A stretch of DNA of 64,000 bases from NCBI GenBank assembly GCA_011109175.1, contig RDEW01000002.1, positions 872,676 to 936,675 on the forward strand, written 5' to 3'. The notes beneath the pieces are model-generated. The model saw only the letters and a program-made list of their open reading frames with translations. It did not search any database and had not been told where the DNA came from. Positions within the stretch are counted from its first letter, which is position 1. Each line of letters opens with the position of its first letter. The translations under genes and the position numbers were made by a program. The DNA is from Dicyema japonicum (lineage: Eukaryota > Dicyemida > Rhombozoa > Dicyemidae). Positions 10,480 through 20,859 of the stretch are shown here, in pieces.

Positions 10480-12062
10480 AACTATTTCTCTTTAAGTCTC
10501 TTCAGTCATTTTCTATATGGTTAAAAAACTATCCTCACTTTCCATTGTCTCGTCATCTGAATCCCCAAAAATCTCATTAAAGAGGTCTATAGGATGATTT
10601 TCAAACTCATTTACAAAGATTTCCTACATAGTAAGAGACGAGTGATTGATTTTCTTGTAGTCTTCCTTTGAAATACGAGGTTCCTCTGCGGTTTCCTCAA
10701 ATAGATGGACGGAATTGTTGGCTTCCTTGCGTTTTCGATCTGTTTTCTCTTTTTCAACATTTTCAGTTTTAACGGGCATCAAATGAGCAAAGATTTTATG
10801 CTTTCCCAACATTTTCGCGCCACTTGCCACTAGAATAGAAATACAAACCACAACGAACTCTAGGTAAGGATTTGGCAAGTTGAAAAGCTTGCATACCACA
10901 TTATGAGGCACCCTCCTAATAACCGTCCGTTGTACGTCCTTCCAGCGAATTGATGGGAAAGGAATAGATGAGCATACCTTCCTCAGAGTTATCTCTTTAG
11001 ACTCGCCCTCGATAATATCACTGGGAAGATTATTCGCCCCGAATTTGATGGACCTAGCATCAGTAATCTCACTCAGTTTGTCTCCTGAAAATAAAAATTA
11101 AAGTAAAACCCAGGATCTCAGCTCTGCTGGCTGCATTATATAAAAATCGATATTTTTTGGTATCAGATTTACTTTCTTCCGACTCAAAACAACTCGCCCT
11201 TGGAAGACGGTAGTTTTTCTGAAGGTTGATAAATTCGTCTTCTCATCAGATGGCCAGCTTCCTTAAATCCCTAAATAATTTCTTTAAATCTTGGAATAAT
11301 CACAAAATTGACTTAATGGGGGATCCAGTCATCCAATTTGTCATGTTCTACGTCTTCCTCATCTCTAGCATCAAAATTGTAGTCATTCATCAAAGAAAAA
11401 AATATTATTTTCATAAAGTTCTAATGCTCCCACTCCAAAAGTCTATAATAATGTGTCCACCAATGTAGAAACCTGGCCCTCTGAAGACAAATATCTATCA
11501 CAATCGAGGCCTAGACGGAATTGGGCAGTTGTAATGTTAAGATCCTTATTTTTTATGGCAGAAACTGAAATTACGCTATATCCGAGGCCAAACAGGTTGT
11601 CCTTTATTGCAACACCGATGACTGGAATATCAGGGGGTCAAAATCACTGATTGATGGAAAAGGATCAAGTAGAGGACAGCATCCATATATCTTTACAGAA
11701 AATTGAATTTTAAGCAATTTTATGCCCTTTTGCATTACTCCATCAGAAACTGAGTAAAACATCAAAATATACAAGATTGTAGTCAGTTCAGTTATCACCC
11801 ATCGCCAGAATTATACTTTGTAAATTTAGCCTGATTGTACTCTTTTTTTGGTTTGAACTCTTCTTGGAGCTATCCCAAATTAGCCTTGATCCTCACCATC
11901 CATAAACGCTGACGCAAATTGGCTTTCTTTGATCTCGGAGAAATAAAGGTAGACGGGGCCCATCAGATCAGTGAAACCTACTATGAATACTCGATGGAAT
12001 CGATATCGTTCCTCTTTGTCTGTCACTTTCTAGTGTTATACTGCTGTAGGGAAATAGCGTTT
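10480..12062 (-). pseudogene. GPATCH1: GPATCH1 (G-patch domain protein 1) pseudogene, unprocessed
   Basis: Minus-strand pieces follow human GPATCH1 in order: VTDKEERYRFHRVF (about 12000), PSTFISPRSKKA (about 11930), FMDGED..FGIAPRR (about 11880), VKIYGCCP (about 11690), IPVIGVAIKDNLFGLGY (about 11600), FGVGALE (about 11430), the AASRAEILG block (11130), CKLFNLPNPY and KHKIFAHLMPVK (about 10890-10780), and an acidic IDLFNEIFGDSDDE near the end (10590). At least one 25-nt intron is kept (11109-11085), so this is not a processed copy. A TAA (11880-11882) sits inside the conserved FMDxED..FGIAP motif, and several one-base frame changes follow. GPATCH1 is a spliceosome-associated protein. The functional gene would be elsewhere, or the assembly is poor here. 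Confidence 0.75.
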
Positions 12063-12195
12063 CTCGATTCATGTGGATCCCTATTGATGCTTAAGGAATT
12101 GAGAAAGCAAAAAAAAGAAGGAATCCTTGTTAATGTAGGTGGAAGTGTAGGAATATAGCTCACAGTCAATCGTGAGTGAAAGCACTAACCACTTT
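12063..12195 (-). mobile_element. SINE2 copy with clear tRNA-like head
   Basis: Minus strand from 12195: GTGGTTAGTGCTTTCACTC (A-box-like), then GATTGACTGTGAGC, then the family body with AAGGATTCCTTCTT. It abuts the 5' edge of the GPATCH1 pseudogene, so it could have contributed to the loss of that copy. Confidence 0.6.
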
Positions 12196-12400
12196 ATTAT
12201 TATCTAACATCGAAAAAGGAAACATTAAGAAAAAGGAGTTAAACCATCAATTAAGAAACTTCGACAGGAATGAGAGGTTTTTGCTGTGTTCCTTCATAGT
12301 ACCACAGCTTTTCTGAATCCAATCGTTACTTTTAATAAGAATTTGGAGAGACGTGGGTTTTTTCTCAAATTTACGTGATTTGCCGACTTCTATAGCTGAT
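12196..12400 (-). mobile_element. LINE family C 3' end fragment
   Basis: Matches 52780-52980 along its length, including GAGAGGTTTTTGCTGTGTTCC and a segment with ACGTGGGTTTTTTC. In the 52 kb copy this segment lies directly downstream (minus strand) of RT, so it is the 3' part of family C. Confidence 0.6.
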
Positions 12401-12869
12401 TAGTAGAAAGATAAAATTCGGAGCTGCATAGTGATAAAGCTGAAATTATTGTTCAAGATTCTCACGTTGTCGAGTAATGGAGGAGTAGTTAAGGAGAGAA
12501 ATTGATAATGTTAACTATATTTCTACAATTAAAGATATTTAATAAAAATGGTAATGAAATATCTTTTATCATAAATATTTAATATATAATTAAATAAAAC
12601 TATAAAAATAAAAATTTAAATAAATAAAATTTACCTAATAAAATTTAGATTACATGAACAGAACTATTCATTATATCATAATCATTCTGTTTAGCAAAAT
12701 AGTCAAAATAAAATGTGATAAGAGATATATATTAATTGATTCATATGTAATTTATAAGAATCCTTCTATAGTATATATTTCGTTAACTTTAGGAATATAG
12801 TTTATCAAAGTTATATAGCGATAGACATATAGATGTATGGGAGACTAAAGGTATGGATATGTTTTTTAC

Positions 12870-13961
12870 ACTGACATAAAATTTAAACTTATTCCATACT
12901 TCTACAATGAGTTTTATACTATTGACTTAGTAACAGAAATTGATTATGGTACGTTTTTTGTTGTACTTAAGGTGGTAAGCGATATACTAATATCACAAAG
13001 ATTCCTAAAACTAAATATGGGGATTACTACCGATGTGGTTATGCTTATTTTAGTTTTTCGAATAATATATCTGTTACATTTATTCAATCAAGTTGCAATA
13101 TCACAATAAAATAGCTTGTATTATTTTACTCGAAAAGGTTTTTACTAAAATTTATTTAGCTAATGACTGTAACCCAAATAATGACCCAAATACGCCTATT
13201 TGGTTTTTATTCAACCAAAATAGAATCCGAGCAGTAATAAGTGGAATTATCAAAATATCATATATTGACAATAACGAATTGTACACGTTTGCATTGATTC
13301 TTAGATAACAGATGAACATTTCAGTGATTATTACTATAATGTCTTAACACATAATTATAGTGACAATAAATATATATTGTACGTGATTATTCTAAAATAT
13401 CTATTACGGCGTATAAACAATATGGAATGAAAATCGTATTAATAGATTTTCTGTTTGTGTTGGGTATAAAAAATATAAATGTGTTTCACTTAAAAAGCAA
13501 TTTAAACAAATTAAAATGGGAGGATATAATCACTGTGGATCCATCTCACAAAACTATAAAAATGTGTCTATCGAAATTTCATCTTTAAAATTACAATTTT
13601 TCCGTGATGATTTGATTTTTGAATTTATTGGAGATGGTAAATAAATCCGACTGAATTTTAGATGAAGGATGCTTTGAAACACAATCATCTACTGAAATTA
13701 AAGACAAAAAAACCACGATTAAACATCATTATGTTGCAGATGGTTACTAAATTCGACTGAATTTTAGATAAAATAGGTTTTGAAGAACTAATTTCGTCTG
13801 AAAGTAAAGCAGTAAAAAAATTGACGAAAAATCAAATAATTGGAATCGTGTGTGGAGTTGTTGGACTAATATTCATATGTGTCATTGTCGCTGTTTTTAT
13901 CAAACTGAGATCACATACTGAAATACAGGAAAACATTGCATTATTCTCTCGAACTAACTAA
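12870..13961 (+). pseudogene. Surface protein family, member 2 (type I membrane protein), damaged
   Basis: The C-terminal part is sound: an exon ending at 13636, an intron 13637-13661 (25 nt), an exon, an intron 13743-13767 (25 nt) and a last exon to the stop at 13959-13961. It ends with a transmembrane helix (IIGIVCGVVGLIFICVIVAVF, about 13836-13902) and a cytoplasmic tail of about 20 residues. The block EISSLKLQFFRDDLIFEFIG aligns with the 8.25-kb gene, including the phase-1 intron after it. Upstream, KFKLIPYFYNEFYTIDLV (12880), a 23-nt intron (12949-12971), KYGDYYRCGYAYFSF and ISGIIKISYIDNNE are related domains. Between 13100 and 13430 the frame shifts two or three times by one base, and stops appear, so I call it a pseudogene. 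Assembly error is the alternative. Confidence 0.6.
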
Positions 13962-14876
13962 TTTTAATTCGCATCCCGTCTTCAATTTATTTGAATTTAT
14001 TTAATTATTTGAACTAAGTCGATATTCGAAAAACTTACAAAATTTGAATTTTGTCAATTGTAACAAAGTATTTATGCCTAAATTTGGCATCGGAAGCCCC
14101 CTTGTTCAACATAAAAGATCCTTGGCTAACAGGGGACGATCAATTCGTCGAATCTGATAAATAATGAACATGTCCCCAAGCATAATTATTCTATAATCAA
14201 TATTCCGGACATACTAGCAAGACAACAATTTTCTAATTTATAATATAGGCTGCCTTTACAGTCCACTTCGCTCAAATTAAATTAAATTTGTGTGCCAAAA
14301 TAGCTTGTAGGATTATGAATAGTTATTTTTTATTATTTCAAGACCAATGTAGAAACCCATAACTATTTAAACGACTAGCCAAAGCCATAAATTAAGATCA
14401 GCAACGGAAATTAGTTCACTAAACAAAAATTTCAGAAATGATAAATTTAACTCAGATCTAAAACCGGTAATTTTGTTTCGAATAAAATGAGAAATCAGAT
14501 TATTTTTCCTAATCGCTAACAAATCGGAAAGTTTGATGAAGACAATACAGGGGTCAACTCAGTTCGCCTTAGATTTCTACATCACACAGGTCAGTTCGCC
14601 TTAGATTTCTTAGTGGTTTGAGGAGCAGCGTCCATTTTTTGTTGTCGCTATTTATTAGCTTTTTGAATTCTCTCGTTTTGCAAAGACGAGTAAAGATGAA
14701 TAGCTAATCACCGCATGATCGTTCGTGACGAAACCAAAATTGATCTTTTCTGGCATTGTCCTATTTTTCCAGAAGATATGAAGACCTCCAAAAGACATTT
14801 TTACATTATTTTTGACAGCTTTTATTGCCATCATCAACTTTTCTAGGAAATCTCTATTAATGCTGTTTCTCCGACA
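13962..14876. other. No gene recognised; LINE-like debris
   Basis: Contains a 19-bp direct repeat CAGTTCGCCTTAGATTTCT (14561 and 14593). The stretch 14680-14860 resembles 23870-23990 on the same strand and encodes, on the minus strand, GFVTNDHAVI in both, so it is a dispersed repeat of unknown identity. Confidence 0.45.
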
Positions 14877-15515
14877 ATGGTTCTTAACAAGATTCTCCGC
14901 CATGAAATTATAGCTCACTTAAATATGAATGAAATTATTAAGAGTATGAATGAATATAATGCACCAATCAAAGAATGCATTGATTCTTTGCCTATATTAA
15001 ATATTAATATATCACTGATATCTTATCTGCCAGACAGTGCACTTATGAAGCTCTTACGGAAAATAACACTAAAAGTAGTTGATAAGAGAAAAGAACAGGA
15101 TAATTAATTTGACTAAAAATGTGTAATTCCTTGTGCACATTGCAATAAAATCGAAGATGGAGAATTCGATAGGGTTGGTTATATATTCGATTGTTGACTA
15201 AAAATTGCGATTTCATGAAATCAAGAAAAGATTTAGAAGAGCCACCTGGTGCTTCGAATTGAATAAAAGACGATTTATTCAAAATTATGGAGATAATAAG
15301 AGAGCAGTCCTTAATTTCATAGCAGGAATTTTTCCTTTTTGGAGTAACATTTGGAATTTGGTTCAGCTATAGAAAAGTAATTTCTTGATTAGCAAAAAAG
15401 TGACCGGGTTAGATAACTTTTTGTTTATTAACGAAGAAGGAAATTACTGATACTACAAGTCTGCTTCCAAATTGGAAGGCATCTGGTTATGGATTGACGT
15501 TTACGTTAATAGCAT
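14877..15515 (+). pseudogene. LINE family B (restriction-like endonuclease type) N-terminal fragment
   Basis: The stretch 15210-15500 encodes RRATWCFELNKRRF, GDNKRAVLNF and KLEGIW-like pieces, matching RRANWCFELNRRRF, GDNKKGVLNF and LPNWKASG of the better copy at 26.3-26.6 kb. Stops and frame changes occur throughout. The open frame 14877-15107 just upstream may be the more variable N-terminal part of the same element; that is an inference. Confidence 0.6.
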
Positions 15516-16307
15516 TACAGTTATTTACAAAATCGAGTAAACAATCGCTAAATTTTCACTATAACAAAGTTATTTTAATTTTTAGTTAACTTTGTTATTA
15601 TAACTTGACTAATTTAAATATTTAAAAAAATTTGACCATAAGCCAAATTTTCTCCATTTAACAAAATTAATCCAAAATATCTTTAAGCGGAGGTATGTTG
15701 CTATATGATTCCCTATGCGATTATTAATCATGGATAGAGACAAGTCTGAGAGCAAGAGAGAGGGATTCCCGACTATCGATTAAAATGTAGATTAATGCCT
15801 TGTTTAATGAAAATAAATTTAGACACTATTGAAATCTGTAAATTCAACGAAACCGACAGCAGAGTCCCAAAAAGCCTAAGAATACTAAAGATAATATCAG
15901 AAGAGGTCGAAGTCCAGTGAAAAGGTGTTAACATACTCTGAATCAATTATACATAAAAAGACTGTGTTATCAAATGCTAGCCCAATTAAAGTATTATTGA
16001 GATAACGACAGAAGTCAATCATTAATGACACTTTGTCAATCAAAAACGACAATAGTCAATTAATACGATACTGGACCAGAATTTTCTTCACTTTCATTAC
16101 AGTGAACAATTATAACTACATTCTCTTATCATAAAGTCATTAAAACCCATTCCATAGCTACTAGCCACATTCCCTTAACCAGTCATTTGAATAGAGAAAT
16201 TGCATATGAAAAGATAATATACACGGAGAAATGATCAGATATGCTCTCATGGAGCTAATAGTTCTTATAACAAATATATTCAACTCCTTATTTGAAGCAA
16301 ATTCTCT
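15516..16307. other. No gene recognised
   Basis: AT-rich with short frames only. No intron-like pattern, tRNA-like head or RT motif seen. Confidence 0.5.
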
Positions 16308-16640
16308 TTGAAGTTTAGAGATTGGATTTTCCTTTCAAAAACCAAGAAAGAACAAAAGACCATCACAAAATCTGAGGCCGGTGATATTACTGAGAACAAT
16401 AAGGAAGATACTATCTCTTATTGTCCTCAACTGAATATCTTAGGGACTCTCAGAAAAAAAGTAGAGAAATTGTTGTCTCCAGGACAGAGCGGATTCAGTA
16501 GGGGACGCTTCTACTGCTGATGCTGTCTCATACTACAAGTGGATTTGTGCCCTATGCCAACGAGAATTCAAAGTCTGGAAGTTGATATGTCTAGTGCCTT
16601 TGACGCTCGACAGAAGATTATTGCTGAATGTTACTGGAAG
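16308..16640 (+). pseudogene. Reverse transcriptase fragment (other LINE type)
   Basis: Frames read in turn give LSPGQSGFSRGR, then STADAVSYYKWI, ALCQREFK and VDMSSAFDARQKII, which are the motif 2 and motif A regions (the D of SSAFD is catalytic) of a LINE RT. One-base shifts separate the pieces. A 34-bp tandem repeat begins within it. Confidence 0.55.
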
Positions 16641-16761
16641 TTTCCTTGATGAAGACTTGAACTGTTATTGGAAGTTTCCTTGATGAAGACTTGAACTGTT
16701 ATTGGAAGTTTCCTTGATGAAGACTTGAACTGTTATTGAAGTTTCCTTGATGAAGACTTAC
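16630..16761. repeat. 34-bp tandem repeat, about four copies
   Basis: Units start at 16630, 16664, 16698 and 16732; each contains GAAGTTTCCTTGATGAAGAC. Copies are nearly identical, the last lacking one G. It is an expansion inside the RT fragment, so recent compared with the decay around it. Confidence 0.95.
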
Positions 16762-17044
16762 GTTAGTAATATGTTTAAATTGGCAATTGAGAATTAATGC
16801 CACTTACTGGCAAAAATCGTACTTTTGCAATTTGTCAACATCCACGTATTTCAATGATTGTTGGGAAAAGATTTCGACTTTGATCAGCGTGATGATGTCC
16901 ATTTTATCTAAAACGAGAATATTCAAATTTTTTTTGTTCCTCGTATCCACGGTCACAAAATCTTGGATTTGATCACGAAAATAGGTAAAAATATATTTTT
17001 AGTATAAAATCAAGCTCAGAGACATTTATGGTCGATTCTCGCGT

Positions 17045-17290
17045 GATTTAGTCGTTATCATGATGCCATTTGGCTACTCGATTAAAATTTTCTTTTCTCC
17101 CCTTTTCTACTTGAGTGGCATCAAGTGATACCAGGGTGGCACGAAAGGGATCAATTGCTCACTCCCACTCCACTAGAGAGTTTTCCACAACTGCAAGGAA
17201 TGGAATCTTCTGCCTTTTATGCTGGCTACGGATAGACTTGTGTGACATTGGAAGGACTCTGTTTCTGTGACAGTGGGATTAATTGTTAAC
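17045..17290 (+). mobile_element. SINE2 copy, plus orientation
   Basis: GATGCCATTTGGCTACT and the following CTTTTCT-rich body are the reverse complement of the head-to-body junction of the minus-strand copies (for example 18.95-19.11 kb). The only plus-strand copy I found. Confidence 0.5.
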
Positions 17291-17358
17291 TTCTTTCTCG
17301 TGGGGGTTAGAAAAAATCGAAAATTATTATCCCAGAATTAGTCAAAGCAAAGTTAGTA

Positions 17359-18690
17359 TTAATGGTTAGTTGAGATAAAAATATAAGAGGGGGCGACATA
17401 ATAGAGATTAGATTGCTGGTACACATGATTAGAATCTCTCCCAACTGCGATAAGTAAGAATCTATATATTAATAACCGGTTTCTGAGCAAGAAATTTAAT
17501 CTCCTAAAATTTGTGTGAATAGTGAATGGAATAATCATTTTCGTGGCATCAACTTTAGTTTCTTTATAAATCCAAAATTTTTTCACTAAAATATTATTAA
17601 TTTAAAATACAAATTTGTATTTTTTTAATAAACAAAAAAATAAATTTTTATTGTCACATTTTTGTTAAATTCTGTTTTGTTGAAGTACGCAGTGATGTGG
17701 CCAGTAGCCATATTGTTGAATTCGTGCCGAATTGAGTCATTCACAAATAAATTATATTTATCTAATATTGAATTCAAATATACAAAGTCTGCACATTTTG
17801 ACCACTTTGAAGGAACTTGAGGGCGCTATGATTTAAGTTACAAAAGTGCAACATTTTGTGTAATGAGAACGCAGGAATACCCCAATTCGGTACCACTGAC
17901 AGTAGTAGCCAGCCAAATATGTTTGTGTAAAGTCAAATTCGTATGTGTTCTCAATAAAAAGACGTCTTTTATATTTCTTAGCACTTGAACTCGTCGTTTC
18001 CGACTACTATGAATTACATTTACGTACAATGTTGTATTCGCCCATGACTGATGTGATTGTAAGCGAAATATTGATTTCATCGTTGAAGTCCTGATTTGGA
18101 CTGGAGAGAATATATTTTGTGGAATTATTCGTTTTAATGCACGAAGCGGTCACTTTTACAAATATTTTGGTGGTTAAATCAATTCTTTGGAGTGAAAATG
18201 CATCGATGAGCATATAAGTCATTTCTAAATGCCAATCTCAGTTACTTTGATTGCAAAACTTTGTACAACGTGTAAATACAGTAGTTTTGTGTGTCGTTGG
18301 AAGATAGGGTCACTTGGGCACAAAAGAATTTCAAGTCATCACAATTTTGGGCTTCTCTTAGTGGCAGGATTTCAGTGAATTCATACAGATTATATTTGAT
18401 TTCTAGTATTTTAATAATCGGGAACTATTAGTGAGTACTTCTCTGTACTTTGGGATCTTTAAGTCCGCAAATTCTGAGTTTCTCTTTTCGAAGCTAGCGT
18501 TTGTGTTGTCGTTGGAAAAATAAATTTTAATCGAGTCTATCGTTTCAGTGGTATTTTGGTCGATTAAAATCCTCACATCTGCTTTATTGGGTTTATAGTC
18601 AGTGAGAATGAACTCGTATTCTGTATCCAACTCCAATTCTAGTTTATGTTCACAAATTACCCTTTATTTTGAAAGTTGTTATTAATTGGA
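17359..18690 (-). pseudogene. Surface protein family, member 3, damaged
   Basis: Minus strand. A 22-nt intron (18660-18639) leads into a frame with LDTEYEFILTDYKPNKADV and SIKIYFSNDNTNA, a 23-nt intron (18425-18403) joins it to KYNLYEFTEILPLREAQNC and QNYCIYTLYK, and later pieces include SCIKTNNSTKYILSSPNQ, YLAGYYCQWYRIG and NDSIRHEFNNMATGHITAYF. The YY.C and NDxxRxEF motifs link it to the genes at 8.25 and 13.6 kb. After the second intron the exons can no longer be joined without frame changes, so I read it as decaying. 17359-17586 may be the last, detached exon. Confidence 0.5.
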
Positions 18691-18819
18691 ACAGTAAGAG
18701 ACTCATTGCTAATTTGTTAGAATTTACTATTTAAGGGGACGATTTTATTTATTTGGAGAGGGCATTGCCGATATATTGATATTGAGTTAATGGCAGTTAA
18801 ATTAAATCATTCAAAAGAC

Positions 18820-18949
18820 CAAGGGTAATCTGAACTACCAATTACTTGATTCTGACGTGTTCCAGCAGAACCCTCACCCAACCAGAGTGATCCATGGCTT
18901 TGTCCAAGGGAGATAAGGTCGATTCCAGAACTCGTCGGGAGCGAAATTT
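18820..18949. other. Dispersed repeat, possibly LINE family C 3' end
   Basis: The run from GACCAAGG through TTCCAGCAGAACCCTCA resembles 19750-19850. Both may be decayed 3' ends of family C. Confidence 0.3.
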
Positions 18950-19110
18950 TCTCCAGGTAGAATAAATAGATGAATCCTTTTGAGTGACAGTCAGGTATTT
19001 GGCATCTCCTGAGTAAGTGGATCCAATGACTTCACTAGAGAGAAAGAAAAGAAATCTTCAATCAAGTAGCCATATGGCACCACGTGGATATTACATATTG
19101 GTAAAACATT
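18950..19110 (-). mobile_element. SINE2 copy, degenerate
   Basis: Contains ATCTTCAATCAAGTAGCCATATGGCACCACGTGG, split across the head-body junction shared by the family, and a tail with GGCATCTCCTGAGTAAGTGG. The A box is not recognisable. Confidence 0.5.
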
Positions 19111-19289
19111 ATCATACGAAAAGACATGACTTGTGAAAGTCAAAGGACTCCATTATGACCTGAAGACATTGAGCATGTATGGGTTATCTCTCATTATCAC
19201 AACCCCAATGATCTGGAAGAACCATCGTGTCATTCTAGGCTATCTTCTGCTATCCTGCAAGCCGCTAATCAACCTGATAATCGTTGAAG

Positions 19290-19670
19290 CTAGCGGAAGC
19301 ATGTCAAACGTCTCAACAGAGATCGGACGGAAGACGAACTGATTTCCAGTACTACGGTATTTATTCTTTTAGGAGTATTTGGTAGTAGTTGCGAACCAGT
19401 GCATAACGATGAATTGAACAGATTCGCATTTGAGAAAGTATCTGTGCATGTTGAATCCCAAAAGGCACATCCCTTCACCTCTGCAAGTCCACAGGCTGGA
19501 GTGACATGGAATCTCCTGGAGCTCTGTCTGCATGACAGCGGATGTAGTCCTTTCCTATAATTGGCATCGGTGTTCCAAGCAAACACGAGGTCTAGCCTAA
19601 GAGCAATCCCAACAAGATAGTATCCAGCTGAGTACCGACAACGTGAATCGGCAAGGCATTGAGCCAAGAT
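19290..19670 (-). pseudogene. Family D endonuclease tail, degenerate copy
   Basis: Minus-strand frame of 125 codons with GIALRLDLV, LHPLSCRQSSRRFHV and FWDSTCTDTF, matching GISLRLGLK, CRKSAGRFPIH and VWEVTYTDTF of the copy at 29.7-30.25 kb. The segment that holds RPDG in other copies is deleted. The domain is known from the C-terminus of animal reverse-transcriptase proteins and looks like a restriction-type nuclease; the role is inferred. Confidence 0.6.
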
Positions 19671-20225
19671 ATCGAATTCTTGCAGAAAATATTGTAAGTC
19701 TCAATCCTAAAGAATAAATTTCAAGTATAAGACCTAAATGGAATTATTCAAAAGATCACAAGTACAGACCAGAAATGGACAACTACGTGACCTCGACACA
19801 TTCCAACAGAACTCTCAGCATGACTCGATATTCCCTCCTGAGTTCACACAACTTGTAATAGGCAGAGTCACGCCGGGATGTTTGATAGCAAACGTTTCTC
19901 TCCAGTGATCCATTCAAGAAATTATGGAAAGGATTCGTCTAATAAGAAATCACGTTAGACAATCTAATAAGGCGTTTACACTGAGGTTTCAGCGTTGACG
20001 ATAAGCTCATACGTGCGACAAACCAGTTTAATTTTCTAGAAACGGTGATTTAATCAATTATTTTTAACACTTAATAACGAGCTTGATCTCATTGGATGAC
20101 CAAAACTAGCTGATTTATTATTAGTACGTCATTACTTGACATGTTATACACATAAGTATTGATTCTATCATTTTATAAAGTTATCTATCCTACATAAGTG
20201 CATCTACGTCTTATAGCAAGTTAAG
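19671..20225. other. No gene recognised; spacer upstream of the PDZ gene
   Basis: A dispersed repeat at 19750-19870 resembles 18820-18940. The rest is AT-rich and would include the promoter of the PDZ gene; no motif stands out. Confidence 0.4.
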
Positions 20226-20757
20226 ATGGAATCTGATTTCGCTAATGAGGTTATTAACAGTAATGATTTGATTAAAATTACCCTTAAACGACGAAATACT
20301 AGCTTCATATGGGGGTTCACGATCGCTGGGGGGAGGGAGTTTAACAAACCAATTTACATAATTAAAGTAATTGGTTTTATCTATCAAAGCTAATTCCGAG
20401 GAGTTTGGCTGACCGGAGTGGATTGGAGTTGGGGGATGTGATTGTAGCAATTGGCCAATATCACACAATAAATGCGACTTTATCAGCAGCAAAGGCAGAA
20501 ATTCTAAGAGCGGGAAACGACATAACATTTTTGGTTAAAAAGTCAATTTCTGTAAAAAATATTATATTAGGAGAATAATTGATATAAAAGATAAATCATA
20601 TGGAATTGTTCCTCTTTCATATAAAAGTCATCCCAAAGTATTCAACGGCGACATCAAAGATAAACCAGCCACTCAGTCGAAATCTTTCCTATTGCTCCAA
20701 TCAATGTTTCCTGGTATGAAAAATGAATTTAATATTAAAGATTCTGAAAGTTTATGA
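20226..20757 (+). CDS. Small PDZ-domain protein (PDLIM/ALP-type PDZ)
   Basis: Four exons, 20226-20366, 20390-20541, 20571-20713 and 20741-20757, separated by introns of 23, 29 and 27 nt, give one frame of 150 residues. Residues about 15-100 form a PDZ domain of the PDLIM/Zasp kind: the carboxylate-binding loop is IWGFTIAGG, followed by REFNKPIYIIKL, SLADRSGLELGDVIVAIG and the helix with LSAAKAEILRAGND. The C-terminus has PATQSKSFLLLQ, reminiscent of a conserved short motif in PDLIM proteins, but no LIM domain follows. Relatives bind alpha-actinin at the cytoskeleton. The last 27-nt intron is in frame, so keeping it would add nine residues. The start is the first ATG in the frame; an upstream exon cannot be excluded. 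A LINE begins about 100 bp downstream of the stop. Confidence 0.8.
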
Positions 20758-20859
20758 ACAATTTACTTTAATATTTATTAATAAAAAGTAATTATATTAA
20801 TTATTAATCGCTATAATAAATAAAACCGCCACAAAAAATGTTATTTTAGTTGACTCGGA

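Noticed and set aside
20211-20528. A 105-codon minus-strand gene
   Set aside because: It is antisense to the first two exons of the PDZ gene, which has clear homology and splicing.
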